From a virus: a stretch of DNA of 35,516 nt. The stretch is from IMG/VR virus record IMGVR_UViG_3300043331_002379, positions 1 through 35,516 of that record. One strand, 5' to 3'. This document shows, in pieces, positions 27,563 through 35,344 of this stretch (positions are counted from its first letter, which is position 1; the number at the start of each line of letters is the position of its first letter). The notes beneath the pieces are model-generated. The model saw only the letters and a list, made by a program, of their open reading frames with translations. It had not been told where the DNA came from and did no database searches. A program made the translations under genes and the position numbers.

Positions 27563-30481
27563 CTAGCTCCTCTGGCTGCTGCGAAAGGCCGCCAGCATCT
27601 GCCGTTGCACCTCCCCCTTGGATTTGACGAAGCTCGCCGCGTCAGGGGTCTGAATGTAGAAGTTCTGCACCACGGCGCCGCGCTGCGTCCCGCTCGCACT
27701 GGTCATGGTCGCCTCGCCCGGCAGGCTGCCGGTCGTCCCCAGCAGGGCACTCGGGAGCGGCCCGCCAAACTGGCGCCCCGGCAGCCGAGCGCGAATGGCC
27801 GCCCGACTGAGCGGGTGCGAGGTGGGAAAGACCATGCCCCGCCCGCCCCGGCTGACGAGGGCTTCTGGCCCCGCCTCGCCCACCAGGGTCACCCCGTGGC
27901 GCAAGGGCCCGCCGGTGGCGCTGGTGAGGAAACTGGTGCCACTGGCGGTGGCCAGCTCAGTGGTGCCGGCCGGCAGGTTCACGCCCGCAAACAGGCCGAG
28001 CGCCTGCAGGCCGAGCTTCAGCCCGGCCTCGACCCAGCTCCCCATCTTCGGCTGCAAATATTGCTGTTGGAGCACCCGCAGCAGATCCCGAATGATGCTA
28101 TCGGCGAAGTCGCGGAAGACAAACTTCCCGGTCTCGGTCACCTGCTCGATGGCCCCGAGGACGCTGCTGCTCAGGGTGTCACCAATCTCCTGCAGGGACT
28201 CGGCGGTTTTTTTGGCCTCCTCCTGCTGCTCTTGCAGGTTGAAAATGGCGTCGAGCATGGAGATTTTCAGGTCTTTGTAGGCTTGATCGACGTTCTCGAT
28301 GCTGACTTCCCACTTGGCGAATTCCCGATCATCCAACACCAGCCGCATCATGTCGGCCCGCAGGGCGAGCAGTTCCTCCTCGCGCCCGCGCAGGCGGTCG
28401 GCTGACTGGACCAGGTCATCGCGGGTCTGCACCTCGAAAGGCAAGAGGGACCGCCGTTCGCCCGTGGTGGGATCGGTAAATCTGCCGCCACGCACATCCA
28501 TCAGGTTCGCGGCGCTGGTTTGTTCAATGACGCGATTGAAGAGCTGGATCTGCTGCTCCAGCGCCTGGTTTTCCTGGGCAATGGCCTGGGCTTGCCGCAA
28601 CCCGGCATTGGCCGCATCGCGTTGCGCCTCGGTCATCAGCCGCCGCCCCATGAGCCACTGCTCCATCGCCTCGCGGCCCTGGCGCAGTTCGACATTGCGG
28701 GCGTGCAGACGTTCCCGGTTGTCCAGGTCGGCCTCGCGCTCGCGCTGCACGATGGCTTGCTGTTTGCGGGTGGCCTCCTCCTGATCCTGCAGTTCGTCGC
28801 GGATCTGCTTCTGGCGTTGCTCCCGTGTGGCGATCTCCTGGGACAGAGTCCGGAACTGCGCCTCGAGAATGGGCCGGCTGCCAGCCTGGGCATCGGTCAG
28901 AGCTTTGAGCTGGTCGACGACCTCGCCCTGGCGGTCGCGCAGCACCTGGAGTTCACTGCTGAGGCGCTCGACTTCCGGCTGGGTGCGCTTGAGGCTCTCC
29001 TGAAAGGCTTTGAAGCTCGCCTCGGCTTCCTGATTGAGACGGATGAGCCGATCCTGCGCCACTTCCCCCGGGATCGCGCCGCCCCCCGGGATCTCCCCCG
29101 CGGCGCTCTCCGTCGCCAGCAGGGCGGGGCCGGCGAGGCGGGCGGCCACCTCGGTCGGGGTGGGACCGCCGCTCGGCACCCCGAGTCCCCGCCGATTCGC
29201 CGCCTGCACGGCACGGAGCTGTGCCGCGGTGAGCTGATCCAGATCCTCCTTCGCGGCCCCGGTCGTCTTGTGAATTTCCTCGCGCAGCTTCTCCAAGCCA
29301 CTCTGCGTGTTGAACATCCGCGCCAGGAACGTCGAGAGGCTATTGGCCGCCTTGTCCCAGGCCGAGACGAACGGCCCGGCGACGGTGGCGCTGATCTCCT
29401 TCAGGGTATTGGCCAGGCGCGTGCTGCCCGCCCCAATGCGCTCCATGGCGGGCCCGGCTTCTTTGTTGAGCTGTTGGGCAAATTTCACCACGAACTGATC
29501 GCTGACCACCTTGCCCTGCTCGAGGAGCTTCCCGAGGGCCTGGGTGGTGGTGCCCATGGCCCGCGCTGCGATCTGAAACGCCCCTGGAAGCGCCTCACCG
29601 AGTTGTTGGCGCAGCTCTTCACTGGAGACGGTGCCTTTGCTCACCATCTGCTGCAAGGCCAGCAGGGCGCGGGTGGTCTGCTCACTCGTGGCCCCGGTGC
29701 GGGCCATGGCCGCCACGACCGATTCAAACACCTGGCGAGCCCGTTCGCCCTCGATGCTCGTCCCCTGGGTGGCCGCCGTAAACGAGGCGTAGGTGCTGGC
29801 CAGGCTGGCAATGTCGACCCCGAGCCGTTGCGCCAGGTTGGAGACGTTGCGAAATTCCGCCGCCCCCTCACTGGCCGAACCCGTGGCGGCGGTGAAGCGG
29901 TTGCGCAGGTTGATCATCTCGACCGCCGTTTGACTGGCCTGGCGGGTGAGGTTGCGCAGGCCGGTGATGGCGCTGGTCACCGCTCCGATGGCCGCGCCCC
30001 CGACCACGCCGCCAATCGCCCCCTGCAGCAATCCCGACACCCCGCCGCCCATGGTCGCCCCCAGCAGGCCACGGACGCCCTGACTCTGCTGCGCCGCCAC
30101 CGCCTGCTGGGCTGCGCTGGTCGCTTCCCGGGTGGCGCGGGCTTTCTCGCGTAAGGCGGTGGTGGCGTTGCGGGCTTCCCGGGCTTCCGCACTGAGGGCC
30201 CTGGCCTGTTGATCGAACTGGCGGGCGATCTGGGGATTGCCGGCTTCCCGGGCTGCCCGGGCCTGGTCGCGCAGGCGAGCGGCGGCCTGGGACGCCTCCC
30301 GCGCCTGGGTCTGCAGCGCCCGGCCCTGCTGCTGCACGGCTTTCGTGGCTTCCTGGCTCTGGCGCGTGAGCTGCTGCTCCTGCTGCACCAGTTGCTGCAT
30401 ACTCTGCCGCGCCTGGCTCGTGCCCTGCACCAACTGGCGGGGATCGACCGCCAGCCCTACGGTATAGATATCTTCAGCCAC
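27563..30481 (-). CDS. Tape measure protein
   Basis: 972 residues from a GTG at 30481. The first 150 residues are a long Gln/Ala/Arg coiled coil. A tape-measure N-terminal domain (TIGR02675-like) follows at about 190-370, with RNRFTAATGSASEGAAEF, LGVDIASLASTYASFTAATQ and QLGEALPGAFQIAARAMGTT. More coiled coil spans about 480-720, then a short C-terminal region. There is a Gly/Ala-rich hydrophobic stretch near 145-165 (GGGVSGLLQGAIGGVVGGAA) and another after 850. The protein sets tail length and is ejected with DNA. About 970 residues predicts a tail of roughly 145 nm by the usual 0.15 nm per residue. Confidence 0.9.
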   Translation of the reverse strand: MAEDIYTVGLAVDPRQLVQGTSQARQSMQQLVQQEQQLTRQSQEATKAVQQQGRALQTQAREASQAAARLRDQARAAREAGNPQIARQFDQQARALSAEAREARNATTALREKARATREATSAAQQAVAAQQSQGVRGLLGATMGGGVSGLLQGAIGGVVGGAAIGAVTSAITGLRNLTRQASQTAVEMINLRNRFTAATGSASEGAAEFRNVSNLAQRLGVDIASLASTYASFTAATQGTSIEGERARQVFESVVAAMARTGATSEQTTRALLALQQMVSKGTVSSEELRQQLGEALPGAFQIAARAMGTTTQALGKLLEQGKVVSDQFVVKFAQQLNKEAGPAMERIGAGSTRLANTLKEISATVAGPFVSAWDKAANSLSTFLARMFNTQSGLEKLREEIHKTTGAAKEDLDQLTAAQLRAVQAANRRGLGVPSGGPTPTEVAARLAGPALLATESAAGEIPGGGAIPGEVAQDRLIRLNQEAEASFKAFQESLKRTQPEVERLSSELQVLRDRQGEVVDQLKALTDAQAGSRPILEAQFRTLSQEIATREQRQKQIRDELQDQEEATRKQQAIVQREREADLDNRERLHARNVELRQGREAMEQWLMGRRLMTEAQRDAANAGLRQAQAIAQENQALEQQIQLFNRVIEQTSAANLMDVRGGRFTDPTTGERRSLLPFEVQTRDDLVQSADRLRGREEELLALRADMMRLVLDDREFAKWEVSIENVDQAYKDLKISMLDAIFNLQEQQEEAKKTAESLQEIGDTLSSSVLGAIEQVTETGKFVFRDFADSIIRDLLRVLQQQYLQPKMGSWVEAGLKLGLQALGLFAGVNLPAGTTELATASGTSFLTSATGGPLRHGVTLVGEAGPEALVSRGGRGMVFPTSHPLSRAAIRARLPGRQFGGPLPSALLGTTGSLPGEATMTSASGTQRGAVVQNFYIQTPDAASFVKSKGEVQRQMLAAFRSSQRS

Positions 30482-30495
30482 GGGCTGCGTGCTCC

Positions 30496-30974
30496 CTATC
30501 CCTGCCGTTCGCGGTCTTTGCGCTCATAATAGGCACTCCACAGCATCAATTCGTCGTAGGGCAAGGCATCGATCTCGGCCAGCGTCTTGTGCAAGGCCTC
30601 GGCTAGACTGAGTCGGTAGAGGAGGAAATGGTCGCTGGCGAGTTTTTTTTGGCCTCGTCCTGATCCATCGCCTCGCTCATGGCGTTGACGATACGCAGGA
30701 TGACCCGGTAATTCGCTTCGTGCATTAGGGCGTGCAGGTCGCCCCACTGGAACAGCGGCTGCCCATGCGCGTCGCGGGCCTTGGCAATCAGCAGGGCGAG
30801 GTTATAGTCGGCGTTGGTTTTCGGGTCACGGGCCTGGACCGCCTCGCTCTCGGCGGGCGTGAGCGGGGTATAGTAGACGACGAAGTTGTAGTCGTCGGTG
30901 GACCACTCGGGGACGGCGATTTCGCGCAATCCATGCGTCTGGAAGGCTTGCCGGACAAAGTCGATGGGACGCAT
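30496..30974 (-). CDS. Tail assembly chaperone GT fusion (programmed -1 frameshift)
   Basis: Ribosomes slipping back one base at A-AAA-AAC (30648-30642) would read on to 30496 and make about 159 residues. The first 110 are the G-like protein; then KLASDHFLLYRLSLAEALHKTLAEIDALPYDELMLWSAYYERKDRERQG. The extension is a typical T-type domain rich in Leu with a Trp near the end. Family knowledge: in lambda-like phages G and GT in a fixed ratio coat the tape measure and recruit tube protein. Position immediately before the tape measure gene fits exactly. Confidence 0.85.
30603..30974 (-). CDS. Tail assembly chaperone G-like, unshifted product
   Basis: 123 residues read without slipping. The conserved body (FVRQAFQTHGLREIAVPEW, LALLIAKARDAHGQPLFQWGDLHALMHEAN, VILRIVNAMSEAM) is helical with a domain like those preceding tape measure genes. 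The last dozen residues after DEAKKN are an off-frame tail. The start at 30974 follows the major tail protein by 11 nt. It should act with the GT form as a cytoplasmic chaperone and not be part of the virion. Confidence 0.83.
   Translation of the reverse strand: MRPIDFVRQAFQTHGLREIAVPEWSTDDYNFVVYYTPLTPAESEAVQARDPKTNADYNLALLIAKARDAHGQPLFQWGDLHALMHEANYRVILRIVNAMSEAMDQDEAKKNSPATISSSTDSV
30642..30650 (-). promoter_or_regulatory. Slippery site A-AAA-AAC
   Basis: Eight A then C on the mRNA, in zero frame GCC AAA AAA AAC. The heptamer A-AAA-AAC (30648-30642) is a canonical -1 frameshift signal, at the codon where the G frame meets the T frame. Confidence 0.88.
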
Positions 30975-30985
30975 AGGTATCCTTT

Positions 30986-31744
30986 CTAGGCCACGTCGAA
31001 TGGCTCGGTGTACTGCGGGGTGATGGCCGCGCTGGCCTGCTCGAAGCCCTCGGTGTAGCGCAGCGCCAGGTCGTCGCCGGGGCCGATGGTCGCGGGCACA
31101 ATGGGGACGGCCTGCATCTGGTTGGTACTCTGGAACGTGGCCGCGATGGTCACCAGATCCTCGCCGGGCGAGGTGACCGCCAGGGTGGTGAGCACCGCGG
31201 CCCCATACAAGGTTACCGGGCCGTCGGGGGAGACGCTGAACGACACGGCCACCACCTGGCCAGCGGGCTTGGCCTGGGTAAAGCGGTCCAGCAGCGCCTT
31301 CTGGTCGGGATCGTCATAGTCAAAGAGCCCCTCGAAGCTGCCCTCCCACTCCACCAGCCCGGTGCGCCGGGTGCGGGCCGTCTGGCCCTGCACCGTGACG
31401 TCGAGCATGTGCAGGGTGACCGTGGCCACCCATTGGCGGGTCTTGGCGATGCTGTGGTTTAAGAAGGTGAGCAGCGCCCCGGCGTCCCAGGCCACCTCGG
31501 ACGCCGGGGTAAAGGGCACCCCGATGAGGGTATCGTTGCTGGCCAACACGGTCGTGGTGACGGTATAGACCTGGGGGTCGCCGTTCACCCGAAAGCGGTC
31601 GCCGGGGAGCAGCACGCCGGTGAGGGGCGTGCCCTCCACATCGCAGGTGGTGGCCCCGAGGGGCACCGCCGTCTGGAGCCTGGCCGCCCCGCTCACGTAG
31701 CCTCCCAGGCTCACAAAACCGTCCATGCCGCGATAGGTCGTCAT
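30986..31744 (-). CDS. Major tail tube protein (long paralogue)
   Basis: 252 residues from MTTYRGMDGFVSLGG at 31744, with GGAGG upstream and an ATGA overlap with the previous gene. The middle, RTRRTGLVEWEGSFEGLFDYDDPDQKALLDRFTQAKPAG, is shared with the 135-residue protein at 32440, showing common descent. Extra parts here are an inserted beta-rich segment (about 20-85) and a C-terminal extension. By position right before the chaperones this is the more likely tube subunit, though the shorter relative may also be in the tube. Confidence 0.78.
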   Translation of the reverse strand: MTTYRGMDGFVSLGGYVSGAARLQTAVPLGATTCDVEGTPLTGVLLPGDRFRVNGDPQVYTVTTTVLASNDTLIGVPFTPASEVAWDAGALLTFLNHSIAKTRQWVATVTLHMLDVTVQGQTARTRRTGLVEWEGSFEGLFDYDDPDQKALLDRFTQAKPAGQVVAVSFSVSPDGPVTLYGAAVLTTLAVTSPGEDLVTIAATFQSTNQMQAVPIVPATIGPGDDLALRYTEGFEQASAAITPQYTEPFDVA

Positions 31745-32427
31745 GCCCGGAGCCTCCACTGGTCCACGCGCACGTCCAGGTCGACGGTATCGGCACTGTT
31801 GGAGATGAGGGCCAGTCCCTCCCCGACACTGGTCGTCGGCAGCGTCCCCAGGGGATGGACAACATCATGCACCACCGTCAGATCGCTATAGGTGACGTTG
31901 CTGCCGCGGCGCACAATAAACCGGATGCCGCTGTACAGGGCGTTCACCTCCCACTCCAGCTCAAAGGTGCCCACCTGCCCCTTGGCCACGGCCGGGGTGA
32001 GGGCGTCGGACCAGATGGCGGTCGGGAGCGGGTAGGCCAGGGCAGCCTCAAAGGCCACCAGATCCAGGGTGGTGATGCCGGTTGCAGCGCGCAGCCCGAG
32101 GCAGAGGGCATAGCACGTTTTGCCACCGCTGTTGACCATGTCCCGGTGGCTTTGCAGGCACAGCAGGGCCAGGTAATGCGCCCCGCCAGCATCGGTGGTG
32201 TAGGTGCTCTCCACCCGCACACAGCAGGCGAGCGCCCCATGCAGCACCCCGAGGGGGGTCAAGACGCCTCCGGCCTTGGGCACCAGGTTGTCGCGCCAGC
32301 CATTGGCCGCCGGCACGGTCCCGCGCATGAGCCGCAGATGTCCCATGCCGACCAGGGACGGACTGGTCGCAATGGCCACGGTCGACCCGGCATTGAGGCG
32401 GTAGATATCCCAATCGGCCAGCGCCAT
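31741..32427 (-). CDS. Structural protein of unknown function between the tube paralogues
   Basis: 228 residues, beta-rich by appearance. It begins MALADWDIYRLNAGSTVAIATSPSLVGMGHL and ends with DVRVDQWRLRA; the body alternates short strands (LALLCLQSHRDMV; GTFELEWEVNALYSGIRFIVRR) like a jelly-roll or LamG-type sandwich. No established family. Sitting between two tail-tube-like genes suggests a tail decoration or capsid/tail surface protein; this is inference. Confidence 0.68.
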   Translation of the reverse strand: MALADWDIYRLNAGSTVAIATSPSLVGMGHLRLMRGTVPAANGWRDNLVPKAGGVLTPLGVLHGALACCVRVESTYTTDAGGAHYLALLCLQSHRDMVNSGGKTCYALCLGLRAATGITTLDLVAFEAALAYPLPTAIWSDALTPAVAKGQVGTFELEWEVNALYSGIRFIVRRGSNVTYSDLTVVHDVVHPLGTLPTTSVGEGLALISNSADTVDLDVRVDQWRLRA

Positions 32428-32439
32428 GATGCGGCTCCT

Positions 32440-32847
32440 CTAGCTCCAGGTGATGACCCACGGCCCATTGGCCATAAACGACACCGTGGCTTCCACAATC
32501 GCCCCGAGGGCGGAGGTAATCGGGAAGGTGGTGAGCACCGCGCTGGCGATCTCGATGTACTTCGGGTCGTTATCAAACCACAGCCGCAGGTTACTGACCG
32601 CGCCATTCGGCTTCGCGCCGGTAAACTTGTCGAACAAGACCTTTTGCCCGATGGTATCGCCGTAATCAAAGCGCATCGTAAATGACCCCGAGCCATCGAC
32701 CAGGCCAGTCCGTCGGGTGCGGTACGCCTCCCCCACGACGGTGGTTTCCAGCACCTCGAATTCGGCCTGAAACGTCCACTGCGTGATCTGCGCCACCAGG
32801 TCGGTCGCCAGGCCGACCGTGCCATCCATCCCCCGGTAGGTTGCCAT
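32440..32847 (-). CDS. Tail tube-like protein (short paralogue)
   Basis: 135 residues starting MATYRGMDGTVGLA, nearly the same as the start of the 252-residue protein downstream. The shared core is RTRRTGLVDGSGSFTMRFDYGDTIGQKVLFDKFTGAKPNG. The fold should be the Hcp-like beta-barrel of phage tail tubes. It overlaps the terminator gene by one base. Two tube-like genes in one phage raise the possibility of a mixed or decorated tube. Confidence 0.76.
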   Translation of the reverse strand: MATYRGMDGTVGLATDLVAQITQWTFQAEFEVLETTVVGEAYRTRRTGLVDGSGSFTMRFDYGDTIGQKVLFDKFTGAKPNGAVSNLRLWFDNDPKYIEIASAVLTTFPITSALGAIVEATVSFMANGPWVITWS

Positions 32848-33245
32848 TACTCGCTCTCCTCAAGGGTAAAGTTGACCGTCAACACCAGGGTGTACCAGCT
32901 CATCTGCCAGCCGGTGTCCTGCGGCCCGCTCATCACGTCGCAGCGCACGCCCCCGGTGTTCATCCGGTTGTACAGGGGGCGGATCTGGTCGGCCAGGCGC
33001 AGCACCGGCCCATCGCCCTCGCCCTGCGGGGCATAGAGCGTCAGACGGAACTGCCCCGCGATGGTGTTCAGCTTAGGCGGGTGCATCGTGCTCGGCGTGC
33101 CCTGCCCCCAGCGAATCTGGACCTGCACCCACAGCGTCTGCGGGGGAGGCCGAAAGTCGGCATTGGGCCACCACACCGGCAGGGCGGGGAGGCCCTGCGC
33201 CAGGCGCTGATAGAGCGTGCTCGCCGCCTGCGCCAGGGTGGTCAT
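32847..33245 (-). CDS. Tail terminator-like protein
   Basis: 132 residues. The pattern LAQAASTLYQRLAQGLPALPVWWPNADFRPP, then WVQVQIRWGQG, then FRLTLYAPQGEGDGPVLRLADQIRPLYNR is characteristic of DUF4128/gpU-like tail terminators that cap the tube at the head end. The gene position between gp10-like and tube genes agrees. Overlap of 4 nt with the preceding gene. Confidence 0.75.
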   Translation of the reverse strand: MTTLAQAASTLYQRLAQGLPALPVWWPNADFRPPPQTLWVQVQIRWGQGTPSTMHPPKLNTIAGQFRLTLYAPQGEGDGPVLRLADQIRPLYNRMNTGGVRCDVMSGPQDTGWQMSWYTLVLTVNFTLEESE

Positions 33246-33694
33246 GCCGCGGCCTGCGTCGGGCTGGCCTGGATCGCCTGCACGATGGGGCCAATACTCG
33301 TCCCGAGGTCGGCGACCACTGGTCCCACCACCCCCTGCGGGGCCTTGGGACTTTTGCCCGCCTCAATCGCCTGGCTATAGGGCAGACTGTTGGTCAGATA
33401 CACGATCTGGCCCAGGTCCATCGCCGGCAGATGCGGCGGGGTGGTCGGGGCGGGCGTCGGGGCCCCGGGCGTCCCGGCCTGCCCAGGCTGGCTCAGGTTT
33501 GGCGACCCCACGCCGAGCGCCCAGTTACTCCGGTAGCGCCCGGTGCGCACCACCGGGGCGAGAATGCCCGGCGAGTCCATCAGCACCAGCTTGGACCAGG
33601 CCGTGGTCACCACCTCGAACTGGAACTGCCGCAGACGCTGGGTGATCGTGTTGACAATCTGCTCCTGGCCCGCTTTGCCGACAAAATACGCCAC
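33242..33694 (-). CDS. HK97 gp10-like head-tail protein
   Basis: 150 residues from a GTG at 33694, GGGAG six bases upstream. VVRTGRYRSNWALGVGSPN and IVYLTNSLPYSQAIEAGKSPKAPQGVV are typical of HK97 gp10-like proteins involved in head-tail joining. A Pro-rich insert (about 72-90) separates the two. Its start is preceded by the heptamer-repeat hairpin, so translation may be affected. Confidence 0.82.
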   Translation of the reverse strand: MAYFVGKAGQEQIVNTITQRLRQFQFEVVTTAWSKLVLMDSPGILAPVVRTGRYRSNWALGVGSPNLSQPGQAGTPGAPTPAPTTPPHLPAMDLGQIVYLTNSLPYSQAIEAGKSPKAPQGVVGPVVADLGTSIGPIVQAIQASPTQAAA

Positions 33695-33714
33695 TTAACG
33701 CTCCCTTCGGTCGC

Positions 33715-33787
33715 AATGGAGAATGGAGAATGGAAAATGGATAATGCTCAGAAATTCTCCATTCTCCATTCTCCATTCTCCATTCTC
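33715..33787. repeat. Hairpin built from tandem heptamers (GAGAATG / ATTCTCC)
   Basis: About four copies of a 7-nt unit run one way (AATGGAGAATGGAGAATGG and a diverged continuation to 33745) and, after a short loop, about five run back (ATTCTCC repeats, 33754-33787). The arms pair over about 30 bp with few mismatches. It fills the only gap in the connector operon. AT-richer than its surroundings, which suggests insertion of a dispersed element. Confidence 0.75.
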
Positions 33788-33790
33788 ACG

Positions 33791-34180
33791 CTACTCCTCC
33801 TCGGCCTCGCTATCGCGCCGGGCCTGCAGCACCCACAGGCTGCCGCCAGTATCCTGATGCACATCGATGACGTACCAGGTGTGGCCGTCCATGGTCAGGC
33901 GGTCGCGGGTGGCGGGGATCACGCCCGGCAGCTCGACCTGGCGGATCGCCACCTTGCGATCCGTACTCAGTACGGTATCGGGGGCCAGCTCACCGCTGCG
34001 GTAGCGCGTCACCAGGGCCTGCACCGGCAGGCTCACCGCGGCACCACGGGTGCCCTCCAGGGTCAGCGGATCGTAGGCCCCGGCCAGGTAGTCCAGCAGC
34101 ACGATCTCGCCCGGGATGTCGCCGACAAGGGCGTAAAATTCCGTGACCCATCCAGCCAGTTCGGCCCGTGAAAAGCTCAC
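33791..34180 (-). CDS. Head-tail connector-region protein
   Basis: 129 residues from a GTG at 34180, GGGAG upstream and GTGA overlap with the neighbour. Strand-rich C-terminal half: RLTMDGHTWYVIDVHQDTGGSLWVLQARR, like the small beta-barrel of phage head-closure proteins (SPP1 gp16/lambda gpFII type). The N-terminal half is helical. Assignment rests on place and appearance only. Confidence 0.65.
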   Translation of the reverse strand: MSFSRAELAGWVTEFYALVGDIPGEIVLLDYLAGAYDPLTLEGTRGAAVSLPVQALVTRYRSGELAPDTVLSTDRKVAIRQVELPGVIPATRDRLTMDGHTWYVIDVHQDTGGSLWVLQARRDSEAEEE

Positions 34181-34506
34181 TGGTCGTCTCCCTCGTCGCC
34201 CACCTGGTCATAGTCCCCATAGCCATAGCGCCCGGCTGCCCCGAGCCGCAGGGGTGGCAGATAGATCGTCAGGGGCTGCTCGCGCACCTGCGCCGCCGCC
34301 CGCCGCGCTGTGTCCTCGGTGACCAGGGTGATCGAATAGATCGCCCCCTGCCCGTAGAGGCGCGTATAGGCCGCCTCGCCGTCCACGGCAGGCACGTCCA
34401 CGCGCACAAAGGCGCAGCCCCCAATGGTCGCCTCGCTGACCCGCCCGGCCAGCCGCACATGGCCAAAAATCTCCACAATCGCCCAGTGGTCAAAAGGGTC
34501 ACTCAT
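34177..34506 (-). CDS. Conserved phage protein of unknown function
   Basis: 109 residues: FDHWAIVEIFGHVRLAGRVSEATIGGCAFVRVDVPA, then AIYSITLVTEDTARRAAAQV. I recall relatives in many phages that share the opening E-I/L-F/M-GH-x-R-x-AG-x-VSE and a C-terminal AIYxITxVxExxAR. They often lie in odd places and have no known function. Position within the connector genes is unusual for a protein that does not look structural. Confidence 0.7.
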   Translation of the reverse strand: MSDPFDHWAIVEIFGHVRLAGRVSEATIGGCAFVRVDVPAVDGEAAYTRLYGQGAIYSITLVTEDTARRAAAQVREQPLTIYLPPLRLGAAGRYGYGDYDQVGDEGDDQ

Positions 34507-34958
34507 CGGTGGTCGTCCTCCTCGTGCAGGCCGCCGCGCTCTTCGAATTGCCCCACGTAAAACGAGGGTGGCACCCGGTCGCTGTCCGCTTCCTGCCGCG
34601 CCATGTCGGCTTTGCTGATGCCGCCGGCATAGGGCACCGGGGCCAGGCTACTGCCCGTGCCCGGGATGAGCACCTCGTCGCGCAGCTCTTTGGCGCGTTT
34701 GGCATACGCCTCAGCCCGCTGCGACAGATCGACGCGCAGCTCGCTTTCGACCGCGAAATCGACCTGACTCGAATAGCGATTGGCCAGTTCCAGGCAGGCC
34801 AGGATCGCTGCCGGCAGCGGCCGGTCGTTGGTCTGGGTGAGGAGGTAGGCCAGCTCCTCGTTGGTGAGCTGCGGCGTGCTCTCGGTGACGTCGCCGACCC
34901 AGAACCGCGTCGCATCCAGGGTGCTCGACGCCGGGTTGCCGCTGTAGCTCCAGGTCAT
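34503..34958 (-). CDS. Head-tail connector (gp6/gp15-like adaptor)
   Basis: 151 residues. MTWSYSGNPASSTLDATRFWVGDVTESTPQLTNEELAYLLTQTN followed by AAILACLELANRYSSQVDFAVESEL and YAKRAKELRDEVL is a familiar adaptor signature in siphophages. The protein should sit under the portal. The last 40 residues (DRVPPSFYVGQFEERGGLHEEDDHR) are probably flexible. It overlaps both neighbours by 4 nt. Confidence 0.78.
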   Translation of the reverse strand: MTWSYSGNPASSTLDATRFWVGDVTESTPQLTNEELAYLLTQTNDRPLPAAILACLELANRYSSQVDFAVESELRVDLSQRAEAYAKRAKELRDEVLIPGTGSSLAPVPYAGGISKADMARQEADSDRVPPSFYVGQFEERGGLHEEDDHR

Positions 34959-35335
34959 GCGCTTGGCCCCTTCGCCTTCGAGAGATCGAGCGGGGCCTCT
35001 TCGGCCAGGCGTCGCGCCTCGGCATCGCCGGTGCTATCGACCAGACCATAGAGCCCCTCGCCCGCCGAGACGATGTGCAGCTCCTCCTGGCGTTTGCGCT
35101 CGGCGCGGCCGAACGCCTCGAGGTAGCCGCCCTCGATAAATTGCCGACCCGTGGCTCCGTGTTCGTGAAACTTCTTGAACTTGGGCACCTCCTCGACAAA
35201 GCGCAGGCGCACCAGGATCTCGTCGTTCAGGTGCCCGCCCAGGGTAAAGATTTCCCCCTGCGCCAGCTCCTGGCCGGCATAGAGAAAAGGCCGCCTGGCC
35301 CACACCTTCTTGCCACGCAGACTGTCCTCGCCCAT
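34955..35335 (-). CDS. Protein downstream of the capsid, unknown function
   Basis: 126 residues. GEDSLRGKKVWARRPFLYAGQELAQGEIFTLGGHLND opens with a strand-rich region; it is then helical and charged. TAGGAG stands six bases before the ATG. A capsid decoration or head-completion role would fit the position, but no motif proves it. Confidence 0.65.
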   Translation of the reverse strand: MGEDSLRGKKVWARRPFLYAGQELAQGEIFTLGGHLNDEILVRLRFVEEVPKFKKFHEHGATGRQFIEGGYLEAFGRAERKRQEELHIVSAGEGLYGLVDSTGDAEARRLAEEAPLDLSKAKGPSA

Positions 35336-35344
35336 CGGCTGCTC

